Shown here in pieces: positions 34,055-46,474 of a DNA stretch of 64,000 bases. Where the stretch lies: positions 806,001-870,000 of the forward strand of contig JARGXX010000098.1 in the NCBI GenBank assembly GCA_030374765.1, read 5' to 3'. The DNA is from Agarophyton chilense. Its lineage: Eukaryota; Rhodophyta; Florideophyceae; Gracilariales; Gracilariaceae. The notes under the pieces were generated by a model, which saw nothing but the letters and a program-made list of their open reading frames with translations, was not told the origin of the DNA and did no database searches. A program made the translations under genes and the position numbers. How positions within the stretch are numbered: position 1 is the first letter of the stretch; the number at the start of each line of letters is the position of its first letter.

Positions 34055-35842
34055 ATGAACATCGACGCCACAGCGCAGCTCAATGCGAAAGAAGAGCTTG
34101 ATGGGATGGTCAAGGGCGCACCGAATGAGGCCGAGCGGGTCAAGGCGATGCGGGACTTTGCGAAGAACGTCTCACCTGGCGATTATATCGACTACGACAT
34201 ATACGGCCGCGGAGAAATCCACGCTTTCAGCAATGTGAGCGGCCACGACGATCAGGCAAATGCTGAAGGAAATGGAAACAACACTAGTTCCTCAATCAAC
34301 TCATCCCCAAGGACATTTATGGTCCCGATGAATCATTTGGGAAAGAAGGTCAGGGGCTTTGTCGCAAAGCTCTCTGGGTCCATGAACTGCCTCGGCAAGC
34401 GCAACTCGGAAGCGAATGAGGAAGAAGCGGAACCCTTTCTAAGTCCGCTCACGAACGAAAGCCACTCGCCGTCGCTCGAGAATCGCCAAGCTTCCTCTAT
34501 CCATCACGCGCTCGTGGAGGGCGACACGCCAATCTCCGCTGAAGAAAAGCCCGTTGGGCAGCGTGTGGGACGCAAGCGAGTTTCAGACGCATCGGGCGAT
34601 GGGGTGTGTGAGGAGCAAAAGGCCGTGAAGGACAACATACCCTGTCGCGTTGATGATGGTAATATGGATGAGACTCCGCGCCGCGTGAAAAGTAAGATGG
34701 GCAGTGAAGAAGATACTTCGGTGGTGGAGAAGGGCACAATCGTTCGCACCATTGCGAAGCTGCGGTCGACGGGTAGCTTCGCTTTTATGGAACCAACGTC
34801 GATGAGGAGGGAGGGTGGAGAATCGCATGATGCGGCTCCACCGCGGGAAGAGTCCTCAAGCGTGGCCTCGAAGTCGACTCCGAGCAGCGATGCGGAGTCG
34901 AAAGATCGAGTGGGTGAACTGAGTCTGGTGGACGAACATGAAGCGAGTGTGACGCTGATCGGGTCCGGTAGGGTGGAGGCACTGAGAAGTATGTTTGGGG
35001 AAGACGAACCGCAGACCGCCGAACAGGTTGTCATTCTGGATGGGCTTACCACACGGGAGTCGCACGCGAAAACAGAGGTGAAAGCTACCCAGCCAGACAA
35101 GTCGGAAAGTCTGGCAGAGACGGAAGGAACTGTTCTAGTGCCAGGGACTGGGAGAAGTGAAGCAGAGCTTTGTTCTTTGAAAGAGTTGTCGTCGCATCTA
35201 TCGGGGCGGGTAGAGAAGCTCAGGTCCCTTTTTGAGTGTGCTTCTTCGGAAACACACGGTGTCGTCGCGGAGCAGATTCGCCGTGTCCCTGTTCATCACC
35301 GGGGGTTATCTTGCGATAGTGCGGCGTTTGATGAAAATCAGTCCCAGGGCTCCGATGAAATGGAAGGAGAAACGCGGTTAGCTGTCGGACGCCATGAGAA
35401 TGAGGAAGCTGAGTCTGGACGAAATGCGCCAAGCGACAAGGTCGTGGTCAGATCCGTCCGCGGATCAAATGATCTGGATATCAGAAAAAGTGCAGCTGAC
35501 GGGGAGTCGGGTCGAGCAGCGAACTCTACCAATGAGGTGGGGTCGGGGGAAACGCGTGTGCTCCCGAAAAATGTCGATGTGGTGGCAGTGGGGACTGCGG
35601 GCGGGAATGAGGACGGGGTGAAGAAGAACCATTTGGAGCCAGAGCCAAATGCAATCGTCGCTGCAGACGCCGCTGCGTCGCGGACTATTCGCAGGAGTCA
35701 GAACGAGAGCAGCGGGGAGGTTGCAGAGGTTGCAGAGGTTGACAGTGTCATCGCGTCTTCGACACGCTCAGACTCGGTTGTCGCTTCCGTTGACCTTTCG
35801 CAGCCCATGTCGCATCTTGTGGGGTCCTGCGTGATAGTGTAG
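34055..35842 (+). CDS. Array gene copy 2 (595 residues)
   Basis: Same protein as copy 1 except Ile and Ser in place of Ser and Pro near residues 81–83, plus one silent change. The TATA box is at 33875. Identical to copies 3 and 4. Confidence 0.7.
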   Translation: MNIDATAQLNAKEELDGMVKGAPNEAERVKAMRDFAKNVSPGDYIDYDIYGRGEIHAFSNVSGHDDQANAEGNGNNTSSSINSSPRTFMVPMNHLGKKVRGFVAKLSGSMNCLGKRNSEANEEEAEPFLSPLTNESHSPSLENRQASSIHHALVEGDTPISAEEKPVGQRVGRKRVSDASGDGVCEEQKAVKDNIPCRVDDGNMDETPRRVKSKMGSEEDTSVVEKGTIVRTIAKLRSTGSFAFMEPTSMRREGGESHDAAPPREESSSVASKSTPSSDAESKDRVGELSLVDEHEASVTLIGSGRVEALRSMFGEDEPQTAEQVVILDGLTTRESHAKTEVKATQPDKSESLAETEGTVLVPGTGRSEAELCSLKELSSHLSGRVEKLRSLFECASSETHGVVAEQIRRVPVHHRGLSCDSAAFDENQSQGSDEMEGETRLAVGRHENEEAESGRNAPSDKVVVRSVRGSNDLDIRKSAADGESGRAANSTNEVGSGETRVLPKNVDVVAVGTAGGNEDGVKKNHLEPEPNAIVAADAAASRTIRRSQNESSGEVAEVAEVDSVIASSTRSDSVVASVDLSQPMSHLVGSCVIV

Positions 35843-38800
35843 CTCTTCATTCACCACCTCGGGGGAACAAATATGGCGGGTCTGTGCTCGCATGCCTAGT
35901 CGAATTTCATCATAGATAGATAATAACGTAGAAATCACTTGTAGGGAAATGAATCGGGCTAACGTTAGTCTTGTGCGAGGGGGTGTTTTGCTTTGCGCGA
36001 TGCGCATCCTTCTTAGCTCGCACAGACATACTACAGCTGGACTGGAGTCACCCTTCGCCAGGGATTCAAGAGCGTCAAGTGTTTCTGTCCGCGACCTTGC
36101 CACCCCTCTCGAGATAGCCCTCACCCCGACTGCGGGCGATCTCGTTCCTCGCGCGATGAGCGCACTGGCCACCTTTCCAGACTGGAGCAGAACAAGAAAG
36201 TCATCCCAAGTGATTTGTCAACTTGCCCATCGCCATGGACAGCACCCGCCCGTCGTTAAAGCCCATCGCTCAACTACACTCCAACAACAGGTCGCGAGCC
36301 GATCACCAGGCATCAATGTAACATAACATGAGCCATTGTGGTCCCTTGCTCCCACAGAATGCATGGGAAATGGATGTAATGATTCTTGGTCTGTGCTTCA
36401 AGCGGATGACTTGCAGCATTCGTGAAGGTACAGCACGTGTTATTTGCTCTTCTTGTTTGTCTCGTGACATTCACTGGACCGAAGAAGCGCTTGGTGCCTT
36501 GAATTAAGTCACGCATCTCTTGCATCGTGAACCAATGAGAGCTATTGTGTGGGACCCAAGTGGCCCCAACCTAGTGCTAAAGGAGTTACTCATCGATCAA
36601 TTCGAATGATCAGCAGTAGAACGGTGCTGGTCAAATGTTTGTGGTTTCTTTCTCTTCCTAGACCGCTCAATTTCGGTCACACAGCACGAACGTCTTCACC
36701 CGAATCGATTACGTGCCAGCAAACAACAGGGCTGGCATCTGTTTGAGACCAGTATAAATGCTGCTGCCCATCCGAGAATGGTCGTGAATTGCGCTGCGCC
36801 ATCATCTATGGCCTGCGGATCTTCCGTGCGCAACACACGTTCAACCGAGTTTTCTCCGTCGTAACCTCCGACCCCTCTCCATTCCTTCTGGTATGTTCAA
36901 TGGATCAGTGATTCCTGGGCCCCACCGCTATTCCACTTGCGCCGACCACCGACTGACGCCTTTCCCCCCTCGTTCTGTTCTCGTGTTTGTGTACAGTTTC
37001 ATTTCCTCTTTCTTTATCGGACCAACACTGTAATGCCGTGCAACGGCCAACAAGGTCAGATAGACGCGCTAGGCTTTGGATAAAGCGTGAAGGTAGTCGG
37101 TCTCCCTCTGGCAGGCCCTGAGCCCCGCTCAGGTGAGGTACCACTCCAGTATACTTGTACTGTCGCACTCTTTTGGAGCGTCTTTTGACGTGGGCAGAGG
37201 CCAGATATTCGGACCCAGGCTTTGAAAGAGGCGCAATTGTGGGCGTTTCCCTCTGGTAGACCCTGGGCGAAAGCTCTGAGACGCAAGATACTTGGTTGTG
37301 GTGCCTTCTTTGCCGTACTTGTTCGGTTGCGGGAGCGTTGGCAGTTGTTGGCGATATTTCAGTAGACTGTTGCGCGTGATAGTAGCACCACGTAGTTTGC
37401 TCGACACCGGTAATGCGTAGATAGTTCCCATAAACCGTCCACCTTATTTTTCTCCTTCCCGCATAATTGTTTGTTCTGACCCAATCATATCGTGAGGTGA
37501 AGCTGCCGACATATTACATAGACGTGACTCTCGTTACGGTTATACATCCAGCTGTAATACAAGCCGGGGTTGAGAGAGATTCACGCCTGTTTCTGACCTT
37601 TGTGCTTCCCGACACACCCCCAAATTACTGAATGCTCGAGCATGACCAGAAACATAGAAACAGACCTCGTGAAAAGGGACAAAGACACAGTGCTACAGCT
37701 TCCCCTCAAACAAATTGAAATGGCAGTTTAAACTTGCATCCCTTTGACAGGTCTACCTTCTTTGAACTTATCCGCCAAGCTTGGTAGCTTTAGGGGTCTT
37801 TGAACTTATCCGCCAAGCTTGATAGCTTTGAAACGTCTTTGCCATGCCAAAAGAGGGAGCAAAATCTTCTCGGAGACACGATGTCCTTAAAACCTCTGAA
37901 TCGGTTTCACACCGCCATTAGGCTTTCCGTCAATAAATGCTCTTTTCTATTGCTGCTAAGAAATGACCCTCATCGGCCATTGGAACAAATCCGTTCTTGC
38001 ACAGCAAACCTTGTGAGTTGAGTGCATTCCCATGGCATTCTCACGAATGCTGGGCCTCTTTCACGAGATTCTTAAGCAATCATTCTTCCAAGGTTTGCAA
38101 GTGGAAGAAGATACAATACCAATGGTTCCTCTTTTTATGACATTGTGCAGAGAAAGAGATTACATCCATCTCTGGCTCTTTACTCTCATCTTGGGGTTCA
38201 CAAAAAATTCCATCTCTCTTCCTTTGAACAGAACGGCTGCTTGAAGAGCTGTCGAACCACTTAATGCCCACCTTGAGCAAGGAGAATGTTCTTGGTTTTC
38301 AGCAGCGCAAACGACGAAATACTGGCAAATGGATATTGTTCTCATGCTGCCACCCTATTATAGTTCAAACAAGAGGTTTCGGACAGCTGTATTCCACAGA
38401 GCAGTCCACTCAACTGATCTACATGGGTGACACAGGTCAGGCTGAGCGCTTGTTTAAGTTGAATATGCGATCGCTGACCTCAAGCCAACTCCCAGTCTTT
38501 GCTTCAATCTTGATGTTGTACCTTTCAAATAAGTGTCCGTGAGTAAACTTTCTACGACAGTATGGGTGGGAGTGAAGGCTTTGAACACAATTCATTCGTT
38601 CGCAGAACTTTTTATTCTTGCAATGTGGGTGGGGAAATGCATAATAAGGCAACTCAGAAGGTGACTGTTTTGCCACATGTCGACTAGATATGGGCGACCA
38701 TGGCGCTTCCCAACATCCCAATGTAGGCTGTAGGCTGGATGCACAGGTGACAAGAGGATGGACTGTGTGCGGCCAGATTATAAACTCGTGATGCGAGACT

Positions 38801-39798
38801 GTAATTTGCATTGATTCATGAAGATCAGATCGCGGAAAACGATCCGACAGAGGGCATCACTTTTCTAGCCTACCCACTTTTCTAGCCTACCCACTTTTCT
38901 AGCCTACCCACTTTTCTAGCCTTCCCACTTTTCTAGCCTACCCACTTTTCTGTCGCTGTGTGGATTGTACCATAGTACTTTCCGCGCAAAGGTGCAAGAC
39001 TCGTGTTTGAGAACTGCATCTTTTTGGACTCGCGGGGCCGTGCATACTGCGGGTTCGTGTTCGTGATGGGGTAGCACCGTCCGTACCCTCGTGGTTCACT
39101 CAAGGGTTTGGGTGGGGCTGTCCTGGCGGGCAACAGTAGATATTTACGGGAAGCAGATCCCCAAGCAGGGAACAGAACCCTGAGCGGAGAGCAGAATCCC
39201 AAGCAGGGAGCAGAAGAGCGAACTCGGAGCACAAATGCAAAATCGAACAAATTACCTTCACAGGAAGATCATGGCGGCGGCAATAGGCGGCGGCAATAGG
39301 CGGCGGCAATAGGCGGCGGCAATAGGTGGCGGCAAGCTAACTGGGGGCCCACCCGCCGCCCTTCTCCCTATCGCCCTTCGGGCCCGGGACCAGACATCCT
39401 TCCCCTGGTGCCCTTCTGGTGAGCCGTACTCCCCAGAGACTCTGCGCTTCCCAGGACCGCAGAGGACCAGCCCGGCAGCCCTGACCGGTAGCCCGTCCCG
39501 ACGGACCCCAGGCCGCCCCCCCGGGCCCGTGTATTGAGATCCTCATCTCCTGTGCCGACGCGTACACCCGTACAGGGCGCACACGTAGTCGATACTTCAT
39601 TCATAAACCACCCAGAGCCGCTCCACTGTCGTCGTCGTTCTGTGGGCACCTGTTTGACGTCATATGTTTCAAGGGACGGACCGCTTCTAGACTGGAGCCC
39701 AGGCAGATCGCATCCGCTCTGCGCGCGCGGCAGCCCCGCCGCCGGGTGACCAGCCCCCTTCGGAGCTACCAAGCAGAGCCAGGCCTCACGATCCTGGA
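35843..39798. other. Non-coding 4 kb of array unit 2
   Basis: Appears identical to 29633–33588, with the second TATA box at 36753, the duplication at 37759, the minisatellite at 38858 and the GGC repeat at 39273. Confidence 0.6.
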
Positions 39799-40264
39799 AA
39801 TGATTCACGCTTGAAGCGCTGACATTCAGTGCAAATCAAGTAGTGTGCCTCCGTGAGCAACGTCATTATTGCTGATTCACCATGCATCAATGCGAAGCGG
39901 AGCACTGATAGCGGAAGTCTGACCGGTTGGAGAGGGTATCCTACGCTTGTGAGTATCTTGTTTTGGTGTTGCCCTGAGGCTGCGAGAGTAGTTTAGATGA
40001 CTATCATAAGCTGCAAATGCAAATGTGTGGTGCAACGCAATGTTTTGCAGTCCGAGAAAGGTTCGACTCTCCTGTTGTGTGGGCTATAAAAGGGGTGGAG
40101 CTAGAGACGCACCGCTCCTCCAATTCCCACCTGCCTTCAGACTACCACCCATCAACTTCCAAGCTCTTGCGTCGAACGTCAGACGTCTTGGGAAACGCTT
40201 ATCTACATAGGAGTGACACAGTTATCAACAGCAGACCGCAACGTTCAGCCACGTTACAATAATA

Positions 40265-42052
40265 ATGAACATCGACGCCACAGCGCAGCTCAATGCGAAA
40301 GAAGAGCTTGATGGGATGGTCAAGGGCGCACCGAATGAGGCCGAGCGGGTCAAGGCGATGCGGGACTTTGCGAAGAACGTCTCACCTGGCGATTATATCG
40401 ACTACGACATATACGGCCGCGGAGAAATCCACGCTTTCAGCAATGTGAGCGGCCACGACGATCAGGCAAATGCTGAAGGAAATGGAAACAACACTAGTTC
40501 CTCAATCAACTCATCCCCAAGGACATTTATGGTCCCGATGAATCATTTGGGAAAGAAGGTCAGGGGCTTTGTCGCAAAGCTCTCTGGGTCCATGAACTGC
40601 CTCGGCAAGCGCAACTCGGAAGCGAATGAGGAAGAAGCGGAACCCTTTCTAAGTCCGCTCACGAACGAAAGCCACTCGCCGTCGCTCGAGAATCGCCAAG
40701 CTTCCTCTATCCATCACGCGCTCGTGGAGGGCGACACGCCAATCTCCGCTGAAGAAAAGCCCGTTGGGCAGCGTGTGGGACGCAAGCGAGTTTCAGACGC
40801 ATCGGGCGATGGGGTGTGTGAGGAGCAAAAGGCCGTGAAGGACAACATACCCTGTCGCGTTGATGATGGTAATATGGATGAGACTCCGCGCCGCGTGAAA
40901 AGTAAGATGGGCAGTGAAGAAGATACTTCGGTGGTGGAGAAGGGCACAATCGTTCGCACCATTGCGAAGCTGCGGTCGACGGGTAGCTTCGCTTTTATGG
41001 AACCAACGTCGATGAGGAGGGAGGGTGGAGAATCGCATGATGCGGCTCCACCGCGGGAAGAGTCCTCAAGCGTGGCCTCGAAGTCGACTCCGAGCAGCGA
41101 TGCGGAGTCGAAAGATCGAGTGGGTGAACTGAGTCTGGTGGACGAACATGAAGCGAGTGTGACGCTGATCGGGTCCGGTAGGGTGGAGGCACTGAGAAGT
41201 ATGTTTGGGGAAGACGAACCGCAGACCGCCGAACAGGTTGTCATTCTGGATGGGCTTACCACACGGGAGTCGCACGCGAAAACAGAGGTGAAAGCTACCC
41301 AGCCAGACAAGTCGGAAAGTCTGGCAGAGACGGAAGGAACTGTTCTAGTGCCAGGGACTGGGAGAAGTGAAGCAGAGCTTTGTTCTTTGAAAGAGTTGTC
41401 GTCGCATCTATCGGGGCGGGTAGAGAAGCTCAGGTCCCTTTTTGAGTGTGCTTCTTCGGAAACACACGGTGTCGTCGCGGAGCAGATTCGCCGTGTCCCT
41501 GTTCATCACCGGGGGTTATCTTGCGATAGTGCGGCGTTTGATGAAAATCAGTCCCAGGGCTCCGATGAAATGGAAGGAGAAACGCGGTTAGCTGTCGGAC
41601 GCCATGAGAATGAGGAAGCTGAGTCTGGACGAAATGCGCCAAGCGACAAGGTCGTGGTCAGATCCGTCCGCGGATCAAATGATCTGGATATCAGAAAAAG
41701 TGCAGCTGACGGGGAGTCGGGTCGAGCAGCGAACTCTACCAATGAGGTGGGGTCGGGGGAAACGCGTGTGCTCCCGAAAAATGTCGATGTGGTGGCAGTG
41801 GGGACTGCGGGCGGGAATGAGGACGGGGTGAAGAAGAACCATTTGGAGCCAGAGCCAAATGCAATCGTCGCTGCAGACGCCGCTGCGTCGCGGACTATTC
41901 GCAGGAGTCAGAACGAGAGCAGCGGGGAGGTTGCAGAGGTTGCAGAGGTTGACAGTGTCATCGCGTCTTCGACACGCTCAGACTCGGTTGTCGCTTCCGT
42001 TGACCTTTCGCAGCCCATGTCGCATCTTGTGGGGTCCTGCGTGATAGTGTAG
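40265..42052 (+). CDS. Array gene copy 3 (595 residues)
   Basis: Identical in translation to copies 2 and 4. TATA box at 40085. Confidence 0.7.
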   Translation: MNIDATAQLNAKEELDGMVKGAPNEAERVKAMRDFAKNVSPGDYIDYDIYGRGEIHAFSNVSGHDDQANAEGNGNNTSSSINSSPRTFMVPMNHLGKKVRGFVAKLSGSMNCLGKRNSEANEEEAEPFLSPLTNESHSPSLENRQASSIHHALVEGDTPISAEEKPVGQRVGRKRVSDASGDGVCEEQKAVKDNIPCRVDDGNMDETPRRVKSKMGSEEDTSVVEKGTIVRTIAKLRSTGSFAFMEPTSMRREGGESHDAAPPREESSSVASKSTPSSDAESKDRVGELSLVDEHEASVTLIGSGRVEALRSMFGEDEPQTAEQVVILDGLTTRESHAKTEVKATQPDKSESLAETEGTVLVPGTGRSEAELCSLKELSSHLSGRVEKLRSLFECASSETHGVVAEQIRRVPVHHRGLSCDSAAFDENQSQGSDEMEGETRLAVGRHENEEAESGRNAPSDKVVVRSVRGSNDLDIRKSAADGESGRAANSTNEVGSGETRVLPKNVDVVAVGTAGGNEDGVKKNHLEPEPNAIVAADAAASRTIRRSQNESSGEVAEVAEVDSVIASSTRSDSVVASVDLSQPMSHLVGSCVIV

Positions 42053-45000
42053 CTCTTCATTCACCACCTCGGGGGAACAAATATGGCGGGTCTGTGCTCG
42101 CATGCCTAGTCGAATTTCATCATAGATAGATAATAACGTAGAAATCACTTGTAGGGAAATGAATCGGGCTAACGTTAGTCTTGTGCGAGGGGGTGTTTTG
42201 CTTTGCGCGATGCGCATCCTTCTTAGCTCGCACAGACATACTACAGCTGGACTGGAGTCACCCTTCGCCAGGGATTCAAGAGCGTCAAGTGTTTCTGTCC
42301 GCGACCTTGCCACCCCTCTCGAGATAGCCCTCACCCCGACTGCGGGCGATCTCGTTCCTCGCGCGATGAGCGCACTGGCCACCTTTCCAGACTGGAGCAG
42401 AACAAGAAAGTCATCCCAAGTGATTTGTCAACTTGCCCATCGCCATGGACAGCACCCGCCCGTCGTTAAAGCCCATCGCTCAACTACACTCCAACAACAG
42501 GTCGCGAGCCGATCACCAGGCATCAATGTAACATAACATGAGCCATTGTGGTCCCTTGCTCCCACAGAATGCATGGGAAATGGATGTAATGATTCTTGGT
42601 CTGTGCTTCAAGCGGATGACTTGCAGCATTCGTGAAGGTACAGCACGTGTTATTTGCTCTTCTTGTTTGTCTCGTGACATTCACTGGACCGAAGAAGCGC
42701 TTGGTGCCTTGAATTAAGTCACGCATCTCTTGCATCGTGAACCAATGAGAGCTATTGTGTGGGACCCAAGTGGCCCCAACCTAGTGCTAAAGGAGTTACT
42801 CATCGATCAATTCGAATGATCAGCAGTAGAACGGTGCTGGTCAAATGTTTGTGGTTTCTTTCTCTTCCTAGACCGCTCAATTTCGGTCACACAGCACGAA
42901 CGTCTTCACCCGAATCGATTACGTGCCAGCAAACAACAGGGCTGGCATCTGTTTGAGACCAGTATAAATGCTGCTGCCCATCCGAGAATGGTCGTGAATT
43001 GCGCTGCGCCATCATCTATGGCCTGCGGATCTTCCGTGCGCAACACACGTTCAACCGAGTTTTCTCCGTCGTAACCTCCGACCCCTCTCCATTCCTTCTG
43101 GTATGTTCAATGGATCAGTGATTCCTGGGCCCCACCGCTATTCCACTTGCGCCGACCACCGACTGACGCCTTTCCCCCCTCGTTCTGTTCTCGTGTTTGT
43201 GTACAGTTTCATTTCCTCTTTCTTTATCGGACCAACACTGTAATGCCGTGCAACGGCCAACAAGGTCAGATAGACGCGCTAGGCTTTGGATAAAGCGTGA
43301 AGGTAGTCGGTCTCCCTCTGGCAGGCCCTGAGCCCCGCTCAGGTGAGGTACCACTCCAGTATACTTGTACTGTCGCACTCTTTTGGAGCGTCTTTTGACG
43401 TGGGCAGAGGCCAGATATTCGGACCCAGGCTTTGAAAGAGGCGCAATTGTGGGCGTTTCCCTCTGGTAGACCCTGGGCGAAAGCTCTGAGACGCAAGATA
43501 CTTGGTTGTGGTGCCTTCTTTGCCGTACTTGTTCGGTTGCGGGAGCGTTGGCAGTTGTTGGCGATATTTCAGTAGACTGTTGCGCGTGATAGTAGCACCA
43601 CGTAGTTTGCTCGACACCGGTAATGCGTAGATAGTTCCCATAAACCGTCCACCTTATTTTTCTCCTTCCCGCATAATTGTTTGTTCTGACCCAATCATAT
43701 CGTGAGGTGAAGCTGCCGACATATTACATAGACGTGACTCTCGTTACGGTTATACATCCAGCTGTAATACAAGCCGGGGTTGAGAGAGATTCACGCCTGT
43801 TTCTGACCTTTGTGCTTCCCGACACACCCCCAAATTACTGAATGCTCGAGCATGACCAGAAACATAGAAACAGACCTCGTGAAAAGGGACAAAGACACAG
43901 TGCTACAGCTTCCCCTCAAACAAATTGAAATGGCAGTTTAAACTTGCATCCCTTTGACAGGTCTACCTTCTTTGAACTTATCCGCCAAGCTTGGTAGCTT
44001 TAGGGGTCTTTGAACTTATCCGCCAAGCTTGATAGCTTTGAAACGTCTTTGCCATGCCAAAAGAGGGAGCAAAATCTTCTCGGAGACACGATGTCCTTAA
44101 AACCTCTGAATCGGTTTCACACCGCCATTAGGCTTTCCGTCAATAAATGCTCTTTTCTATTGCTGCTAAGAAATGACCCTCATCGGCCATTGGAACAAAT
44201 CCGTTCTTGCACAGCAAACCTTGTGAGTTGAGTGCATTCCCATGGCATTCTCACGAATGCTGGGCCTCTTTCACGAGATTCTTAAGCAATCATTCTTCCA
44301 AGGTTTGCAAGTGGAAGAAGATACAATACCAATGGTTCCTCTTTTTATGACATTGTGCAGAGAAAGAGATTACATCCATCTCTGGCTCTTTACTCTCATC
44401 TTGGGGTTCACAAAAAATTCCATCTCTCTTCCTTTGAACAGAACGGCTGCTTGAAGAGCTGTCGAACCACTTAATGCCCACCTTGAGCAAGGAGAATGTT
44501 CTTGGTTTTCAGCAGCGCAAACGACGAAATACTGGCAAATGGATATTGTTCTCATGCTGCCACCCTATTATAGTTCAAACAAGAGGTTTCGGACAGCTGT
44601 ATTCCACAGAGCAGTCCACTCAACTGATCTACATGGGTGACACAGGTCAGGCTGAGCGCTTGTTTAAGTTGAATATGCGATCGCTGACCTCAAGCCAACT
44701 CCCAGTCTTTGCTTCAATCTTGATGTTGTACCTTTCAAATAAGTGTCCGTGAGTAAACTTTCTACGACAGTATGGGTGGGAGTGAAGGCTTTGAACACAA
44801 TTCATTCGTTCGCAGAACTTTTTATTCTTGCAATGTGGGTGGGGAAATGCATAATAAGGCAACTCAGAAGGTGACTGTTTTGCCACATGTCGACTAGATA
44901 TGGGCGACCATGGCGCTTCCCAACATCCCAATGTAGGCTGTAGGCTGGATGCACAGGTGACAAGAGGATGGACTGTGTGCGGCCAGATTATAAACTCGTG

Positions 45001-46008
45001 ATGCGAGACTGTAATTTGCATTGATTCATGAAGATCAGATCGCGGAAAACGATCCGACAGAGGGCATCACTTTTCTAGCCTACCCACTTTTCTAGCCTAC
45101 CCACTTTTCTAGCCTACCCACTTTTCTAGCCTTCCCACTTTTCTAGCCTACCCACTTTTCTGTCGCTGTGTGGATTGTACCATAGTACTTTCCGCGCAAA
45201 GGTGCAAGACTCGTGTTTGAGAACTGCATCTTTTTGGACTCGCGGGGCCGTGCATACTGCGGGTTCGTGTTCGTGATGGGGTAGCACCGTCCGTACCCTC
45301 GTGGTTCACTCAAGGGTTTGGGTGGGGCTGTCCTGGCGGGCAACAGTAGATATTTACGGGAAGCAGATCCCCAAGCAGGGAACAGAACCCTGAGCGGAGA
45401 GCAGAATCCCAAGCAGGGAGCAGAAGAGCGAACTCGGAGCACAAATGCAAAATCGAACAAATTACCTTCACAGGAAGATCATGGCGGCGGCAATAGGCGG
45501 CGGCAATAGGCGGCGGCAATAGGCGGCGGCAATAGGTGGCGGCAAGCTAACTGGGGGCCCACCCGCCGCCCTTCTCCCTATCGCCCTTCGGGCCCGGGAC
45601 CAGACATCCTTCCCCTGGTGCCCTTCTGGTGAGCCGTACTCCCCAGAGACTCTGCGCTTCCCAGGACCGCAGAGGACCAGCCCGGCAGCCCTGACCGGTA
45701 GCCCGTCCCGACGGACCCCAGGCCGCCCCCCCGGGCCCGTGTATTGAGATCCTCATCTCCTGTGCCGACGCGTACACCCGTACAGGGCGCACACGTAGTC
45801 GATACTTCATTCATAAACCACCCAGAGCCGCTCCACTGTCGTCGTCGTTCTGTGGGCACCTGTTTGACGTCATATGTTTCAAGGGACGGACCGCTTCTAG
45901 ACTGGAGCCCAGGCAGATCGCATCCGCTCTGCGCGCGCGGCAGCCCCGCCGCCGGGTGACCAGCCCCCTTCGGAGCTACCAAGCAGAGCCAGGCCTCACG
46001 ATCCTGGA
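42053..46008. other. Non-coding 4 kb of array unit 3
   Basis: Appears identical to the corresponding part of unit 2, with the minisatellite at 45068 and the GGC repeat at 45483. Confidence 0.6.
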
Positions 46009-46474
46009 AATGATTCACGCTTGAAGCGCTGACATTCAGTGCAAATCAAGTAGTGTGCCTCCGTGAGCAACGTCATTATTGCTGATTCACCATGCATCAA
46101 TGCGAAGCGGAGCACTGATAGCGGAAGTCTGACCGGTTGGAGAGGGTATCCTACGCTTGTGAGTATCTTGTTTTGGTGTTGCCCTGAGGCTGCGAGAGTA
46201 GTTTAGATGACTATCATAAGCTGCAAATGCAAATGTGTGGTGCAACGCAATGTTTTGCAGTCCGAGAAAGGTTCGACTCTCCTGTTGTGTGGGCTATAAA
46301 AGGGGTGGAGCTAGAGACGCACCGCTCCTCCAATTCCCACCTGCCTTCAGACTACCACCCATCAACTTCCAAGCTCTTGCGTCGAACGTCAGACGTCTTG
46401 GGAAACGCTTATCTACATAGGAGTGACACAGTTATCAACAGCAGACCGCAACGTTCAGCCACGTTACAATAATA

